Source: Collybia mongolica
Lineage: Eukaryota; Basidiomycota; Agaricomycetes; Agaricales; Clitocybaceae
Assembly (NCBI GenBank): GCA_013420905.1
Contig: JAAXNY010000004.1
Span: forward strand, 1,984,001 to 2,048,000
DNA length: 64,000 nt
Direction of reading: 5' to 3'
In this document: positions 52,291 through 63,399 of the stretch, piece by piece
How positions within the stretch are numbered: position 1 is the first letter of the stretch
How the letters are laid out: every line of letters begins with the position of its first letter
Position numbers and translations under genes: made by a program
The notes under the pieces: model-generated
What the model was told of the DNA's origin: nothing
Seen by the model: the letters and a program-made list of their open reading frames with translations, nothing else
The model's database searches: none

Positions 52291-54524
52291 TTATCCACAT
52301 CCCCGACCTTTCCACTGTTGGCCACCGTTGACTTCAGTCTCCCACCGTCGCAGGGCACCCTCATCCCAAACCTTCCCTGATATGTCAGCTTCTTCTTTCA
52401 AAAAAATCTGACCTTCAAACTGTATTGGAACGTAGGTATTGTGCACAGGATGTCTAAATAGCTAGTTTTAGTGTCAGGACCCGAGAGAAGAAAATAATCA
52501 TACGCATAGTCGGGATTATAGCAATAACCGTCTCCATATCCTAGTCCTTTGAGCAATCCTGTTGGTGCGTTTCGCATCTGCAGTGGTACGGGTACTTCTA
52601 AATCTAACTTTGCTGCCTCTTCAGCACGCTGGTATGCTTCGTATGCACGCGTAGACTTGGGCGCCTCCGAAAGGTACGCGACGATGTGTGCCAGGTTAAT
52701 GCGACACTCTGGCATCCCTATTACTTGACACGCTTGAAGAGCTGACATTGCCTTGGTACGTGAATCATCAGCTTTATGGGGTCTCTTGTTGCCAGTACAA
52801 GAACATACCAAAGGAAGGGCGTGTTTATCAGCCAAGCCGATGTCCTCGCTAGCACACACGACCATTCGACGGGCAATATACAGGGGATCCTCTCCCGCAG
52901 TAAGCATTCTGGCAAGCCAATACATAGCAGCACTGCCTTGACTTCCGCGTACGCTTTTATGCAGTGCGGAAATCATATCGTACCGACTGTCACCAGTGCG
53001 GTCATAGGAAGCAGATATAGATCTTTTGAGAGAAGCCAAAAGTGAAGCCTCGTCGCTATTCCTTGGTGACATAATAACAAGATCCAGAAGTGAAATGGCT
53101 GTGCGAGCATCACCACCTGACAGTGATACCATGCTATCCATTAGATTTAATGTTAGGTGAGGGAAAGAGGGACAAGGGAACAATATGTTTTCACAACTTG
53201 AAGAATTTGATTCCTTCTGAGGCAAGTCTGATGTCGTCTGAGAGAGGCATGGTTCTGAATTACCATCCATCAAGTTAGCCACCCGTTGTAATGCATTCAG
53301 TAAAACCTTCTTGATATCATCGTCACTGAGTCGGTCCAAAACAAATACCCTAATGGAACGGGAATTGATGAGTAGTGCACCATGACTAAAATATTAGTAT
53401 GTTATTACCGACAACGACTGAGCAATGCACTGTTTAACTTGAAAGATGGATTCTCTGTAGTTGCTCCCACAAGCTGTAAACAGTATTTTCAAGAAGAGTC
53501 AAGAAGGAAGCCAGGAGACATGCAAACTTGGATGTGTCCTTGCTCCACAAAAGGTAGGAATATGTCCTGGTGTTTACGTTAAATCTACGATTCCGAAAGT
53601 CATCACAGATAACATACTTGTTGAGTTTTGTTGAAGCGATGGACTTCATCCAGGAATAAAATGGTCCTTCTATTATGGGTTCATAGGGACTTCTGGAACA
53701 TTAATAATTGTGACCCACTTTCCTGTCAGCGCGAGCATGTTCTTTGCCTCTTCAAGAACAACGCGAACATCATTTATCCCCACTCCAGTCGCGCTAAGCT
53801 CCTTAAACAGACATCCAGTTTGGTTTGCCACTATTCGTGCCAGTGTGGTTTTCCCACATCTGGCAGATGTTCAATGATCGGATTTACGAAGAGCATTGTT
53901 AAACTCACCCTGGAGGTCCCCAGAAAATGATGGATCCGATAGGTCCTTTCAATAGCATCGTTGTGAGCAGGGATTCCGGTCCTACTAGATGACGTTGTCC
54001 AACAAAGTGGGAAAGACTAATGGGCCGAAGTTTCTCTGCAAGCGGAGCTGCTGCTTCAAGGTGGGCATGTTTTGTACGTTTTACATGGTGAGTTTCTTGT
54101 GAACTGAAAGGACGCTTATGCGAGGGGTTTGGGAGCGTCCGTGGTTGTGGCGGCGGTTCAGTTTCAGCCTTTTTTCCAATGTTGAAGATAGGTGCGATTG
54201 GACTCGGCGAAACACCAGTCTTGTGGTGGAATGCCTTGGAACTCGTAGCAATAGTCGGGCTACTGGACTTCAATGAAGACGATCCTGAGTATTCAGAGCA
54301 GTCACTATCTATATGTTCGTTGATAATGCGCTCTAGAACTTCTCTAGAGCATAGTGGACTATGTAATTGACATGTTAGAAATCTCGAACTACGTTTTCGA
54401 AGAGACAAGCATACCAGGTCACTAATGAAATAAAATATTTGATTTTGGTTTTTTTGTGACTATCATGGCATAGACTGTGAATGGACTTACCAAGTTTGGA
54501 CGGAGTATTACTTCGCGGAGGCAT
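52291..54524 (-). CDS. MGS1: MGS1/WRNIP1 AAA+ ATPase with UBZ zinc finger
   Basis: It is a replication-fork maintenance ATPase that binds ubiquitylated PCNA. Minus-strand exons: 54524-54491, 54421-54415 (7 nt), 54358-53909, 53859-53719, 53669-53618, 53566-53528, 53473-53409, 53349-52809, 52751-52504, 52453-52291 (579 residues). Seen: UBZ CPLC-x11-H-x4-C assembled across the microexon, LRPISLSHFVGQRHLVG, Walker A GPPGCGKTT (split by an intron), Walker B ILFLDEVHRFN, sensor GATTENPSF, SRCRVFVL, GDARTAISLLD, and the C-terminal domain EDIGLADKHALPLAMSALQA. Intron 52752-52808 is 57 nt, in frame and stop-free. The C-terminus needs the 52454-52503 intron, giving NPDYAHPVHNTYVPIQF. Confidence 0.93.
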
Positions 54525-54801
54525 TGACGTCGACGTTGAAATGTGAGGTCGAAAGCGATTGGGAAACAAATGAAGGGCCCCAAAATACACACTTATTAGT
54601 ACGTAAAAAAGGGTTTGTACACCGAAGTACATAGACTGAACCGTGATGGTTGGTTTTACAAAAGCTGTAAGTACAACTGGTTACAACGTTACTGTACATA
54701 CAGTAAGCAACGGTTACAGCGCATAATGGTCGTCATCATCGTCACTATCGTAAACTAAAAATGTGTCAAACGTGTCTCTGTCAATCAATCCCATAGAGAA
54801 A

Positions 54802-55612
54802 TTACAATAATCCAGGAATCAGCTTGTGGGGAACCTTTGTTGCCCACTCGATCCAATCCTGACCAAAGGTCTTACGGAGCGCCTCGTCTTCTTTCGACAT
54901 ACGTGCCAACAAGCCCGTCGTTATCATTGAGGCTAACGTTAGATAAAGTCCTGCAGCGCCCTTCCCAGTCTTGGTGCTCAACACACCGCATTCCCTCGCC
55001 CATGATCCCTAGAGCAGGCTGAATTAAACAATACAAGACATAGATGGCAAGACATACCGAACAGGCATGCCAACAAATTATGCCTACGACTGTTAACACC
55101 GCACCTGTATAACCTGGATGTCGAACAATGGAGTACGGGCCGCTCGTCACCAATTTGTGATCCTTTCGAATGCTCATTTCGAAGGTGAAAAGCCTTCCCA
55201 GTTCGCGATAGCACGAATAGCGGATAAAGCCGCCTAACCCAGTTAAAAAAGTGCCCAAGATGAACAGTGGCGATATTTTTATCTTCTCAGCCGCCCCTTT
55301 CACCACAAGCGTGGAGAGGATATTGCGCGAGAGCACGGAGTTGGGCATGTGACTCGCAACAATCACAGCTGCTTCTGCAATCGCAGCGGCCCAACATATC
55401 GACTAGATGAGTGATAAGCAACATGGATAGAGTTTTCATGGGATGGTACGCACTCCGACTGCAAACGGGCCAGAGCGTTGCTTCATGATGACTTCGAGAC
55501 GTGTCGAAGCCGCTTTTTCATCTGGGGAAGGGGGAGGATGAGGAGGTGTACAAGTGATTTGTAGACCGACCATGGCCACTAAAATACAAGGGATTTTGAC
55601 AAGAGACATCAT
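54802..55612 (-). CDS. STE14: Protein-S-isoprenylcysteine O-methyltransferase
   Basis: It methylates the prenylated C-terminal Cys of CaaX proteins such as Ras and mating pheromone, in the ER membrane. Minus-strand exons: 55612-55454, 55402-55058, 55008-54802 (236 residues; yeast Ste14 is 239). Several hydrophobic spans are visible. The diagnostic C-terminal part is present: HKLVTSGPYSIVRHPGYTG, then after the last intron a span ending LLARMSKEDEALRKTFGQDWIEWATKVP with the E.A..FG..W.EW pattern. It starts with a Met-Met pair; either could serve. Confidence 0.9.
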
Positions 55613-56612
55613 AATACAAGCCGTGCTGGGGGGGGATCCAACCTACATCTCTGCTCACGCCTAGATTAAATACATGATTTGTTAGTGGGTGTGACAAATT
55701 CGGCGTTCCATCAGTCAGGTCCTGTTGACGATGGTGGGACCTTATGGGTTGGTGGGGCCTTGGAAAGGAATCGTGTTAGCGGCTCGTGGTCAGACGATGA
55801 CCCGCGGACTCGCGACCCTACAAATCTGGTCCTTCGGATGAATAGGTTAAGACAAAGGCTGATGCTAAGCGATAAAGATCAGGTAAGTAGAGCCCGAGGA
55901 GATGGTGCTTCGACATAATGGGGAATATATCCCTGGACGGAAACTGCCATGGGAGGCCAATCAATTAAAGGAGGAGGAGGGAAGATGCTCTTTTAGTCAC
56001 CGTTAGTGTGCTGCAGGGAAAGGGATGAACTCTGGCTGTTTATTGGCAGATGACTAGGAGAGCCAGGATATAATCCGGAGCAATCGTATAGGTCCGTCAA
56101 TCAATGCCAAACCCCGCTACTCAGGGGCGCAATGCCCACGACTCGGGTCTGACGATGCTAGGTGCGAGCACCCCCACAAGGAACAGGGATGACTGGCAGG
56201 CGTCGTGCCACATGTCGACTTTACCGACAACAGGTGGTGATGATCAATCGAGCCCAAGACAAAGCGAGTTAAACGGTACCTCATGTTTGATCAGAATACA
56301 CGTGTTTGGTGATGGAGTACAAACTTGGGTATTTGGGGACGCCTTGAGGACATTCAGGAAATGACATACCCGACTTGGCGAATAACTCATGCAGCACTGT
56401 TCGGCGTATGGGATAGATCCGGATTGGAATTTGGCCAAAAGCACGTCGCAGAGGTGGCTCCTCCAGGTTTAGTCTAGTGCAAGAACGGTGGCAAAGAAGT
56501 GCTTCTGGACTTAGACTCGTATACTCTGCCATTCGGGGTAAATGAACGATTGAGAATGATGTGACATTTATGGATTTCGTAATGAGACAGGTGTAGTATT
56601 CGACAGCAGGTC
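55613..56612. other. Unresolved 1 kb between STE14 and ATP5
   Basis: Short ORFs exist on both strands (for example 55679-55918 and 56104-56364 plus, 56281-56667 minus) but none shows a domain I recognise. A GTAAGTAG donor-like site at 55882 ends an open stretch on the plus strand. A small lineage-specific gene is possible, but I cannot build a frame-consistent model. Confidence 0.35.
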
Positions 56613-57365
56613 TTAAACCGATTCTAGAGATCACAACATTAGGTGGGAAGCAACCACAGATGTTCATGTGACCTACGCTGAAGGACGTTGTTAAGCTTCG
56701 TCACGCGTGATTGTACGCTCAAATCAATGGTCTTATCTCCGAAATCAACTATGATACCACCAAGCACAGTAGGGTTCACCTAGCGTTGAGCGATCTCCAT
56801 CAATGCTAGAACTCGGGTCGAAAAGGATGGTACTAACTTTGTTCATAATTTTGAGCACTTTTGCTTGTTGGCCAGCCTGCGACTGCTTTAAGGACGTCTC
56901 GAGGCGTATCAGGACATCCTTTGGAAGAGGCGACGCGGAGGTGACAATGACGGTCAACTCTCCTTTGTATTGGGCGACTAACTCATTGAAACCCTCAATA
57001 ACACCATGAGTTTCTCCCAGCCTTCCATTCTCTGACAGCACAGAAAGAAGGTTTTTGGTAATGTCCGAAACAGGATCCTTCTTTGAGCCGGAACCTTCGA
57101 CTTTTGCAAAAAGAGAGACGAGTCCGGTTGTGCGGTCTTTGGCAGAGAGAGTAGGGTTGTTTACAAAGGAGCTGAGGTCTGGGTTCTGCTTGATAGAGTC
57201 GGCGACGTTGTTAAGCTCGGTGTGGACTTTGGTTAGGGTTTGTGGTGATTTTGCCAGGGCTGCGCCATAGACAGCTTTTGAGTATTTCAGGGCGATAGCA
57301 GAGGCAGCCCGACGACCCAGACCAGGGGCAGAAATAGCTGAGCGAGTGGCGGATGAGAGCAACAT
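56613..57365 (-). CDS. ATP5: Mitochondrial ATP synthase subunit 5 (OSCP)
   Basis: It joins the F1 head to the peripheral stalk of mitochondrial ATP synthase. Minus-strand exons: 57365-56838, 56779-56677, 56623-56613 (213 residues; yeast 212). The N-terminus (MLLSSATRSAISAPGLGRRA) is a typical mitochondrial targeting peptide. Seen: KYSKAVYGAALAKSP, NPDLSSFVNNPTLS, LLSVLSENGRLGE, GELTVIVTSASPL, and after intron 1 VNPTVLGGIIVDFGDKTIDLSVQSRV. The last exon is 11 nt (AATCGGTTTAA) and gives the family-type ending LQQSV; without it the frame would run on to an unrelated tail. Confidence 0.93.
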
Positions 57366-57929
57366 GGAGAACTGCGAACAACGACGAACGACGATGACCT
57401 GGTCATTTTCTAAAAAGTTTCCTCGGACCACGCCGGAACCTCCGTGGGAAAAGGCGTGCTGACTAAGCGACGCGTATTGATCCAAGTCTTAAGTATGTAA
57501 CCCTATATATGTGTACTCGTTATGTAGTACTTATACTTATATTCAAATAAGTACCATGATAGGGTTAGTATATGGGGGTAACACTTAGGCCGCTGTTCCT
57601 ATACACATGATAGTGCTGTACATCAGACTGCGGATCGGCCATAGTGAGCAAGTGTGGGAGGACTGGTCACGTGGTTGGGGCTGGGAGGCCAACATTGCGG
57701 TCAACGAACGGTCCTGGGACGTCTGGAGCCGGGATGCATGCAAACTCATTTGCAACCACACGCATAATCCTCACTTCCCGTCACCATCAGCACCCCCGCA
57801 GCAAACGCCATTTACAAAGAAGAAAAAAAAGAACAATAGATTTCGGTATCCGTTTTTGAACAATGCCACTGGATTTATAACTCACCCGATAGACTAAGCA
57901 GGATCACACCATACCTCCTCTTCTTCAAC
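57366..57929. promoter_or_regulatory. Divergent intergenic region between ATP5 and the FLC-like gene
   Basis: It is 564 bp with both neighbouring genes reading outward, so it should hold both promoters. A TATATATG tract lies near 57505 and an A-rich run near 57820. No convincing gene was seen; two overlapping plus-strand ORFs (57607, 57644) lack any known motif. Confidence 0.5.
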
Positions 57930-60302
57930 ATGTTCTTTCTCGCCGGGTTGCGAGCCATTCCTGCCTATTGCTTGCTCTTCCTGTCACTTGCACATGCGAG
58001 AGAGGATTCACTCTGTACGTTGGCTTCCTTATCTTCCCATTCCACCGAATCCTAACCAGCTGAACGCGCGGACAGTTACTTCCTCTGTAACATACTGTGA
58101 ACCTCCTGAAACCCTGCTGATCCAACAATTCGATGTAGCGTACTTTGCTGCGAACCAGTCCGTCGTATTCAATATCTCCGCTGCCAGCGTTGTATGTATT
58201 TTAATTATGGGTGCCAATGGTTCTCGCTCAGTACTTCAACAGGAGGCCAATGTCACTGTTACAGCTAACCTACTCCTCAATGTTTACGGAATGAACCCAG
58301 TCAACATCACACTAGATCTATGCAATATTCTCGGCGGGGCTCTTTGTCCACTCCCCAAGTATAACTTCGTCGGTTCAGATTCCATCTCACTTCCCGAATC
58401 TCTGGGAGTTCTGGATAAAATCCCCAAAATCGCCTTTCACATTCCCGATCTTGAAGGCTTTGCTCAGTTAGTACTCACAGAAGTTAGCACGGGTGATATC
58501 AAGGCTTGTGTCCAGGCCACCCTATCAAATGGTTGGTCCACACATCAACCTGCCGTTGAATGGGCGACCGGTGGCCTGGCCCTAGCAGCGCTCATCTCAG
58601 CCGCTTGGCAGTCTGTTTCCCCTGAGGCCATTGCCCCATTCCGTCTACTCGATCTACTCTACCTCTATCAAACGATCGCTTCCACATCTTTCCTCAGCCT
58701 CAATTACCCTTCTACCTACCGTGCTTTCACCCTGAACTTTGCATGGGCCATGGGTTTATTCTCAACTTCTTCAACCTCCTCACTCCAAACCTCCATCGAT
58801 CATATGCGACACATGACAGGAGGGAGGCTTGCAGATGCAACCTCTGGCTCAGCTGTTGGTCTTGTGAACCGCAAGCTCAGCCCTTACAATGCACCGAATT
58901 CCCAATTCATCGCCACACCTCCCATTGTCTCGCGAGCATTGGAATTCGACTTATCATCCCTTGCCAATTTCTCAACTTCTAGCCGTCCATCAGCTCCCCA
59001 AGTCTTCAAAGCTATGGCGGCGGACTCGGGGTCTCAAGGAGAAGTCCAAACAGTCACTTCAGGGTCTTCAAACGTCCTTCAAGCAGGAATCCCAATATAC
59101 GTCAACTCCATACATATCGCAACAGCCAATGCGTTCATGACAGTATTCTTGTGCACGCTCATACTTATTGGTGTTGCGCTCGGAATATTTATCTTAGGAT
59201 ATGCCCTGTTGATATGTCAAAGAATTCTCCATAGTGGCCGTCGTCCGTCGTTAGGCACATACCGCTTGTGGGTCTGCTCATGGATCCTCAGACTCGTGAG
59301 CACACAAATCAGTCTACACCCGTCTTGTACTTACACCATAACCAGGGCCTCGTTATTTTCTCGCCTATCGTCACCTTTGCATTTTATCAGTGGACTCTCA
59401 AAGATTCCTGGCTGTCAATCCTGCTATCCGTCATTGCTTTCTTGATCGTGGTCCCTCTCGTCGCTTACCCAACATTCCTCACATGTTACCTTGCGCGTAC
59501 CGACAGTTCTCAAGCGCTCTACACCAAGCCTGAGCATCGCAGATCCATTGGACCTCTCTATGCACAATATCGCGCTCCTCGCTTCTACTTCTTTGTTATC
59601 ATCCTGGTCGCATCTTTCCTAAAATCTTTCTTCACCGCTTTCGCGAAAGCCAGTGGTGAGGCTCAAATTATAGCCATAGTTATCATAGAAGGGGCCGTCG
59701 TTGCATCTCATTGTCTTCTTCAACCATACAATACTCGTGGTGGTGATCTATTCTCCACCTTCTTGGCAATTATCAGGCTAGTCTGCACTGGTCTTATGAT
59801 AGCTTTCGTGGAACGGTTGAATGTAGCGCCCATCCCCCGTGTGGCAATCGGTCTTGTTGCTGCTGTCATATTCTCTGTTGCTGTCATTATCACCGCCATC
59901 AACCTTGTCCTGCACTCCGGTATAAGACGTATATGGAGTCTTCGAAGCCATGACGCATCTAATACCAGCGGCTCCACCGATGAGTCTATACTGGAGAAGG
60001 GGGAAATTGGCAATTTAAACTCCTCGGAACACATAGGGAGGCCTGTCAACCCCACTCCGGAACAGAGTTCTCCCCTAAATTCACATTTTCTGCAACCCTA
60101 TCCGGTTTCCCCCACAGAAACCATAGAACACCCCAGCGTCTATACTCGCGACTCGGGCACAATCACTGTGGGGTCGCTCCTGCCCCGCCGTTGGTCATTT
60201 TCACCCCTCAACTCCCCCACTAACTCTTCGCAAGCGCACGAACCATCATCTTACAGTTTCCACCCAACGAACATGATGTCGAAATCATCCGACGTCCTAT
60301 AA
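57930..60302 (+). CDS. TRP-like membrane protein, FLC (flavin carrier) / Pkd2 family
   Basis: This fungal family is reported in FAD transport into the ER, calcium homeostasis and cell wall upkeep. Exons 57930-58014, 58076-59295 and 59346-60302 encode 753 residues. The signal peptide (MFFLAGLRAIPAYCLLFLSLAHA) is followed by an ML-like lumenal domain (SSVTYCEPPETLLIQQFDV, FNISAAS) and a TRP-type transmembrane part with about nine spans (LALAALISAAW; TLILIGVALGIFILGYALLI; FFVIILVASFLKSFFTAF). A polar Ser/Pro tail ends it. Acceptor 58075 was chosen over 58060 because the latter brings a stop. A 36-nt in-frame stretch near 58202-58237 lacks family similarity and could be a tiny intron. Confidence 0.9.
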
Positions 60303-60639
60303 TCACCAACACAACTTCTATAGATTCACGAAACGACTAGATCACCACCTACCACTATCATATTCTCAACTGCATTGTTCCAGCACGTTCATTACAACAC
60401 TCATTCCAACTTCCTACCCCATTTTACCCGTATATAATTAGCATGACCAATCCAAATTCCAGTCCATCACTGTATCATTATCTGTACCATTTCTGTTTCG
60501 TAGATTTAATCATGAGCATCTTCGAAATTCCGTTAATGCTGTGTGTACGCGATCGTAGCTGATAAATAAGGAGGCTGGGTTACCGCATGGGTCGTGATCA
60601 ATTGATTCCTCACATGTACCCTGAACACAACGGCAGGTC

Positions 60640-61362
60640 ATGTTAATCAAGGCATCCTGCTATAACCTTCGTCGGGTAGTCCCAATGACCTTTACAGCAC
60701 AAGTCTCAATAAGAGCATCTTCCACCACTCCAAAATCAGCAAATCCATTTCCATTTCCCTTAGTTCCACACCCCAGCCCTCATCAAATCTTCCACCTTCC
60801 GAAAAATGCATCAGAGAGTGACATAAAAGCGCGATGTATGCATCCCACTACGTGACGCACAGACACTGAATCAATTACTATATAGACTTTGACCTTGTTC
60901 GAATTTATCACCCCGACAAGGCCAGCCCCTCAATACCACCAGAGGACGCCCACGCTACCTTTCGGTCTATAACTGCGGCGTACGACTCCCTACGGGGGAA
61001 AACGATATCTACACAAACCACTGCACAAGAATCCAGACACCGCACGACTGCAGAATGGAGGGCGATGCGCACGAAGAGAGAAGCACTTTACACTGGGACC
61101 GATGAGCGATGGAAAGACAAAGTGATCCTTGCAGGTCTCCTTGCTGTCAGTTTCTTTGTTCTCAGTTCTGAAGCCTATGGGCCTCTGACACATTTCACAG
61201 ACAGTCGCTATACTGGTTGGCCAGATATTTGTCACGAGGCGGCAGGCGCTAGCTGAAGCCATGGCACAAAGCAAACGTCTGAAAACCCATCGCGAAAGTT
61301 CTCAATCATTGCAGACGAATCCCGATACGATACGTCTGGAAGCCAAAAATTCAGATACGTAG
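60640..61362 (+). CDS. J-domain (DnaJ-like) protein, probably mitochondrial membrane
   Basis: It is a co-chaperone of Hsp70. Exon 1 is 60640-60835; exon 2 starts at 60886. The J domain is split by intron 1: HQIFHLPKNASESDIKARY-FDLVRIYHPDKA (HPD present), then AHATFRSITAAYDSL. The N-terminus (MLIKASCYNLRRVVPM) looks like a mitochondrial presequence. After WKDKVILAGLLAV a hydrophobic span follows. The C-terminal VTRRQALAEAMAQSKRLK is in another frame, so a third exon is required. Introns 61165-61204 (40 nt) or 61146-61224 (79 nt) both restore frame to the stop at 61360-61362; I cannot choose. The total is about 205-225 residues. Confidence 0.8.
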
Positions 61363-61478
61363 ACGCCTCGCTACTAATATAATCAAACTACAGCCGAGCC
61401 TCTAACATCGCTTTTTATCTACCATGATATAAGATAATATAATTCGAGTCTGCGCGATGTTACTGATATATTGTTGCC

Positions 61479-63022
61479 TTAGAAGTACAACCCAGTCCAA
61501 CCCCTCGACTTGATGTATACTTCATCGTCTCCTTCCTGGTTCCCAACCCAGTGAGTCCATCTAGGCTCTTCGCCTGTTTTTTCTTCGCCCTCCTCAGAGG
61601 GTAGAGTCTTAGGGAATGACTGTAGACCAACTGCCGTGTAAGAACGGGACTCTAGCTCGATGCGACCACTGTATTCAGCTTCATGATAAGTCAAATACAT
61701 GTCAGCATTTCGTGAGGACATGTGGACGTTATGGATGGGCCGTTTGAAATCCTTGGAGGTAATATAGAATATATCTGTCCTTCCGGCCCCAGTGGTAGTC
61801 CTCAAGTATGCCGGATCTGGCAGGGCCGGGTCCACAGGGGCTGTGGGATGCGCATGGATATTGGCGACACCATCCCCCCGTTGTGTTGTGATTGAAGTGG
61901 AATTGACGATCGCTACATCTCCGACAATCCAGCCACGATAAACCTCCAATGCCATCCTGTTCGCTTGAATGTTTTCTCGGGGAAGGATCATATTGTTTTT
62001 GTCCATGGCAAACATCGTGACATAAAGGTCATCAAGCTCGACATTAGCAACGGAGTCGAATTGAACATGCATGGGTGAATGAGACGCCACGTGGAGCTTC
62101 TTCATATTTGGCGGAACGTACATCGTAATGTCGTATCGCATACAAGACGAACCAGGGGGATCGATTTGGGGGGTGGTAACAATAAGGCGGCTGTTCATTA
62201 TGGCACCACCTCCAGTCATGTCAGGAAAGTGGACTGAGACACCTTGGAGTAGTGAACTGTTATCTGTGCGGATTGTCATTTCGTACTTGACTTCTTGGGA
62301 TCCGACGGCTCCCTCTGTGATAACAAAGGTCCCAGATGCGCTTCCACGGATATCAAAAGCATGGTCGAACCTCTTCTGTCCAATGGGTACAGTAAAGGTG
62401 GTCTTGGACGAGTTGTATATGTGTGGGGCAGAAAGGCATCCAAAAGAGGTACTGTAAGCTGGCATCGACTCGAGGCCAGTGGGCGCACTCTAAGTGAAGG
62501 TGTGAGTTTAGGCTTCAAGATGAAACTCCAAAATACGTACAGAAACGGCCCATCGAATAAGTTTGAAGGAGTACCAAAATGCAAAAGCGGCAAGCACGAT
62601 ACCAAACGCTTTCCAAAAGAGTGAGCAACTTATTGACAATTAGTCGGTTAGAGATTAAAAGTGGGACGAGATTCGGTTACTTGATGCCACAGCAAACACA
62701 ACAGCCGGAACGTTTTCTTTTAGGTCGCGTTGCTGGGATCTCTGTGTCCAACAAGCCGACGCGGGTTTCATCATCCACACCTTCATCTCTGTATGGCGAG
62801 GAACTGGTGAGAGCAACCCGACCTGCGTCTTCCGAGGGGACTGGGCCATCTGATTTATTTCAAACAAGATAGATTATTAACGTCGCGCAGAATTAATCCA
62901 CTTTGTTATTTTATGTACTCACATTGATCATCCCAGTTCTGCTTGAGCTTCAGCGCAGTCATCACAAGCCCAACCATCCCAAAGAAGGATAGACCAGAAC
63001 GTGCATTGGATTGCCTTGGCAT
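61479..63022 (-). CDS. Membrane-anchored protein of unknown function (basidiomycete type)
   Basis: Minus-strand exons: 63022-62923, 62849-62681, 62628-62541, 62489-61479 (455 residues); the ATG at 63022 is the first after an in-frame stop. A short hydrophobic N-terminal stretch (SFFGMVGLVMTALKL), then a polar acidic region, a basic-Cys motif (RPKRKRSGCCVCC) and one clear transmembrane span (FGIVLAAFAFWYSF) are followed by a beta-rich outer domain of about 330 residues with repeats such as LDDLYVTMFAMD and VAIVNSTSITTQRGDG. The last part resembles bacterial DUF4097-like adhesin repeats in style, but I cannot assign a family. All phases are consistent. Confidence 0.8.
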
Positions 63023-63399
63023 TCTTCCTCAACGTAGAACAGAGGTTAAAGGAGAGGAGAGGATTCGGAGCAAGGGACAATTTGCAGTTGTGAAGGCTGA
63101 CTTATGTATATCCGAGTCGGCCCCAGGTCCCATCAGCAATCACTCTGATACAACCGAAGTCCCAGCAGAGACAGGATTCTGCAGACGACCATTGTAGTTG
63201 AATACGCAACCATATATATTGTAAAGAATACTTCTCATTCGGACCATCGGATAATGTATCCAAAGCCCAAAGCCTATGGTTGTGTACATAAGTTTACATA
63301 TATCAATACCGCCGGGGCAGCGCCACAGTCAGTACTGCCCTGCGCCTCTGGTGATCTCTAGGCCAATGTTCCCTTAAACGTTCGGTTGAGTCTATTTGA

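Noticed and set aside
57607..57897. Small gene in the ATP5-FLC intergenic region
   Set aside because: Two overlapping frames are equally open, with no motif or splice support.
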